From the NCBI GenBank assembly GCA_945952355.1, contig CAMFIW010000016.1, positions 1 to 15,352 on the forward strand: a stretch of DNA of 15,352 bases. The letters run 5' to 3'. This DNA is from an uncultured Phenylobacterium sp. (lineage in GTDB: Bacteria > Pseudomonadota > Alphaproteobacteria > Caulobacterales > Caulobacteraceae). A program made the position numbers and the translations under genes. Under the pieces are notes generated by a model. That model was not told where the DNA came from, made no database searches, and saw nothing but the letters and a program-made list of their open reading frames with translations. Shown here one piece after another: positions 13,679 through 15,352 of the stretch (its first letter is position 1; every line of letters starts with the position of its first letter).

Positions 13679-14745
13679 ACCGCGCCGGCCTTCTGCGCGT
13701 AGGCCCAGGCGGACTTGGCCAGCAGCGGCACGCGCTCGGCCATGGCGGCGGCCTGCGGGCTGTTGGCGGTGCCGTCGCGCACGCGTCCGACGATGCCCTG
13801 GCAGATGCCGGCCAGTCGGAACATGTTGTACGAGAAGAACCAGTCGAGGTGGTGCAGGCCGGAGCGGCCCGTGCGCTCGCAGTAGATGGCCACCGCCTCG
13901 TCGAGGGTCGGGATGCCGTGGGCCTTCAGGTCCGGCAGGGTGGCGATCGAGCCGTTCACCCAGTTCATCAGGAGATAGGTGAAATCCGCCAGTGGCTCGC
14001 CCAGCGTGCCGAGCTCCCAGTCGAGCACCGCGATCACGCGGGCCTCGGTCGGGTGGATGACCATGTTGTCGAGGCGATAGTCGCCGTGGACGACGCTGGT
14101 GCGCTCCTGCTCGGGCAGCGACTTCGGCAGGAAGTCGATGAGCTTTTCCATCTCCTCGAGATGGACGGTCTCGGAGGCCTTGTACTGCTTGGTCCAGCGG
14201 TCGACCTGACGGCCCATATAGTTGCCGGGCTTGCCGTAGTCCTCGAGGCCGATCTTCACGTAGTCGGTGTTGTGCAGGTCGGCGAGGGTCTGGATCTTGG
14301 CGGTGAAGATCGCATGTCGCTCGGCCGGCTCATATTGCGGGAGCTGCTGATCCCAGAGGATACGGCCCTCGACCATGTCCATCACGTAGAACCAGGTGCC
14401 GATCACCGCATCGTCGGTGCACAGGCCGTAGGAGCGCGCGACCGGGAAGCCGGTCGGATAGAGGGCCGTGATCACCTTGTACTCGCGGTCCACCGCATGG
14501 GCCGACGGCAGCAGCTTGCCAGGCGGCTTGCGCCGCATGACGTATTTCTTGGAGGGTGTGATCAGCTGATAGGTTGGGTTGGACTGGCCGCCCTTGAACT
14601 GGCGCACCTCAAGCGGACCCACATAGCCCTCGACATTGGCCTTCATCCAGGCGTCCAGGGCGGCCTCGTCGAACCGGTGGCTCTCGGCGACCTCCTTGGT
14701 GCCGGAGTTCAACGCTTCCCGTTGCTGCTCGGCGGTGTCGGCCAT
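13675..14745 (-). CDS. APH/ACAD10-like phosphotransferase family protein
   Basis: This 356-residue protein has a kinase-like fold of the aminoglycoside phosphotransferase superfamily. It shows FKGGQSNPTY (nucleotide-binding loop), YVMRRKPPGKLLPSAHAVDREY (Lys/Glu region), HGDYRLDN (220-227, catalytic Asp222 and Asn227) and D242-WELGTLGEPLAD (the metal-binding DxD-like segment). This pattern is that of the ACAD10/11 N-terminal kinase domain, which phosphorylates 4-hydroxyacyl-CoAs in mammals; bacterial versions are usually found beside acyl-CoA dehydrogenases, but none is visible here. Antibiotic resistance is unlikely given this subfamily. GGGAG six bases before the ATG supports the start. It lies 103 bases downstream of purD on the same strand, and its stop overlaps lpxK's in CTAG. 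Confidence 0.9.
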   Translation of the reverse strand: MADTAEQQREALNSGTKEVAESHRFDEAALDAWMKANVEGYVGPLEVRQFKGGQSNPTYQLITPSKKYVMRRKPPGKLLPSAHAVDREYKVITALYPTGFPVARSYGLCTDDAVIGTWFYVMDMVEGRILWDQQLPQYEPAERHAIFTAKIQTLADLHNTDYVKIGLEDYGKPGNYMGRQVDRWTKQYKASETVHLEEMEKLIDFLPKSLPEQERTSVVHGDYRLDNMVIHPTEARVIAVLDWELGTLGEPLADFTYLLMNWVNGSIATLPDLKAHGIPTLDEAVAIYCERTGRSGLHHLDWFFSYNMFRLAGICQGIVGRVRDGTANSPQAAAMAERVPLLAKSAWAYAQKAGAV

Positions 14746-14848
14746 TGGGCGCTCCCGTATCTCTTACGCTTGTTTGATTTCGACCTTACCGAACCCTCCC
14801 CAGGGGCGGCAAGCTCGCATGGGGAAAACGTACCGGACTTTCGAAAAT
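14746..14848 (-). other. Intergenic gap between purD and the phosphotransferase gene
   Basis: This 103-base stretch is less GC-rich than its surroundings and probably holds the phosphotransferase promoter. On the reverse strand TTGCCG followed after 18 bases by TAAGGT is the best -35/-10-like pair I can find, and it is weak. A short CCCC-A-GGGG symmetry lies inside the spacer. I see no clear terminator for purD. Confidence 0.3.
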
Positions 14849-15352
14849 TCAGGCCTCGCGGGCGAGCGCCCGCCAGCCGATGTCTGTGCGGTGGAAGCCG
14901 CCCGGCCAGTCGATCTTGGCGATGGCGGCATAGGCGCGCTCGCGGGCCTCGTTGAAGGTCGCGCCGCGGGCGCAGACGTTCAGCACCCGCCCGCCGGCGG
15001 CGCGCAGGGTCCCATCGGCGTCGCGCGCCGTGCCGGCGTGGAAGACCACCACGTCGGGACCGAAGTCCTGCTCCGCGCCCCGGATCACCGTTCCGACCTC
15101 CGGCTTGTCGGGATAGCCCTTGGCCGCCAGGACCACGCAGATCGCCGCCTCGTCGCGCCAGACCGGCGGCGAGAGATGGCCCAGCGTGCCGTTGGCGCAG
15201 GCCTCCAGATAGGGGACCAGATCGCTCTCCAGCCGCAACATCAGGACCTGGCATTCGGGATCGCCGAAACGGGTGTTGAATTCGACGAGCTTCGGGCCGT
15301 CGACGGTGGCCATCATCTCCACGAACAGCACGCCGCGATACGGTGCGCCTTC
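14849..15352 (-). CDS. purD: PurD, phosphoribosylamine-glycine ligase, C-terminal part
   Basis: The 167 residues visible are the C-terminal third of GAR synthetase, which joins glycine to phosphoribosylamine in purine synthesis; the 5' part lies beyond the right edge. The frame enters with EGAPYRGVLFVE and then GPKLVEFNTRFGDPECQVL, the ATP-grasp metal-binding Glu/Asn segment that identifies the family. It is followed by the AICVVLAAKGYPDKP strand-loop and GRVLNVCARGATFNEARERAY of the C-terminal domain, ending WRALAREA with TGA. The end matches the usual family C terminus. The frame is intact with no sign of damage. Confidence 0.96.
   Translation of the reverse strand, partial: EGAPYRGVLFVEMMATVDGPKLVEFNTRFGDPECQVLMLRLESDLVPYLEACANGTLGHLSPPVWRDEAAICVVLAAKGYPDKPEVGTVIRGAEQDFGPDVVVFHAGTARDADGTLRAAGGRVLNVCARGATFNEARERAYAAIAKIDWPGGFHRTDIGWRALAREA

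Noticed and set aside
13675..14745. Aminoglycoside resistance gene
   Set aside because: The superfamily fold is shared, but the segment pattern is that of ACAD10-like kinases and the composition matches the host.

Overview
The window is GC-rich, densely packed DNA that reads like the chromosome of an alphaproteobacterium, most likely in the Caulobacter/Phenylobacterium group. The evidence is the strong G/C third-position bias, the small alphaproteobacterial DUF4170 protein, and a pmbA / inositol-monophosphatase / DUF4170 / DUF374 acyltransferase / waaA / lpxK order that I recall as typical of alphaproteobacteria. The taxonomic call is an inference from gene content, not a search result.

Left end (1-1904): a leftward gene, cut by the window edge, encodes a membrane metalloprotease of the M50 (site-2 protease) type with an N-terminal CxxC...CxxC zinc ribbon. 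Its base composition and codon use differ from everything to its right. Divergent from it is a small MmcQ/YjbR-family protein. A 73-residue Phd-antitoxin-like protein converges on that gene with overlapping stop codons.

Middle (1996-6474): ubiD (ubiquinone decarboxylase), a MAPEG-family membrane protein, pmbA/tldE, an inositol-monophosphatase/CysQ-type phosphatase and DUF4170 all run rightward. The last three form a tight unit.

Lipid A block (6508-13678): two leftward genes, a secreted NTF2-like protein and a CX5R tyrosine-phosphatase-like protein, interrupt the rightward run. Then comes a compact rightward operon: an MsbA-type ABC exporter, a DUF374 acyltransferase, a CDF zinc transporter with a very His-rich N terminus, waaA (Kdo transferase) and lpxK (lipid A 4'-kinase). 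Genes in it mostly join by 4-base start/stop overlaps (GTGA, TTGA, ATGA), which suggests translational coupling. Together they would build, glycosylate, phosphorylate and flip the lipid A core. The opposing phosphatase resembles what I remember of Caulobacter CtpA, which has been linked to lipid A dephosphorylation.

Right end (13675-15352): a leftward APH/ACAD10-like phosphotransferase converges on lpxK, again with overlapping stops. The 3' part of purD (purine biosynthesis) runs in from the right edge.

Most of the window is recognisable housekeeping. The points that deserve a second look are the foreign-looking zinc-ribbon M50 protease, the phosphatase/NTF2-like pair placed against the lipid A operon, the zinc exporter inside that operon, and a long GC-rich hairpin in the msbA leader. 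I see no CRISPR array, tRNA, rRNA, insertion sequence or phage gene.
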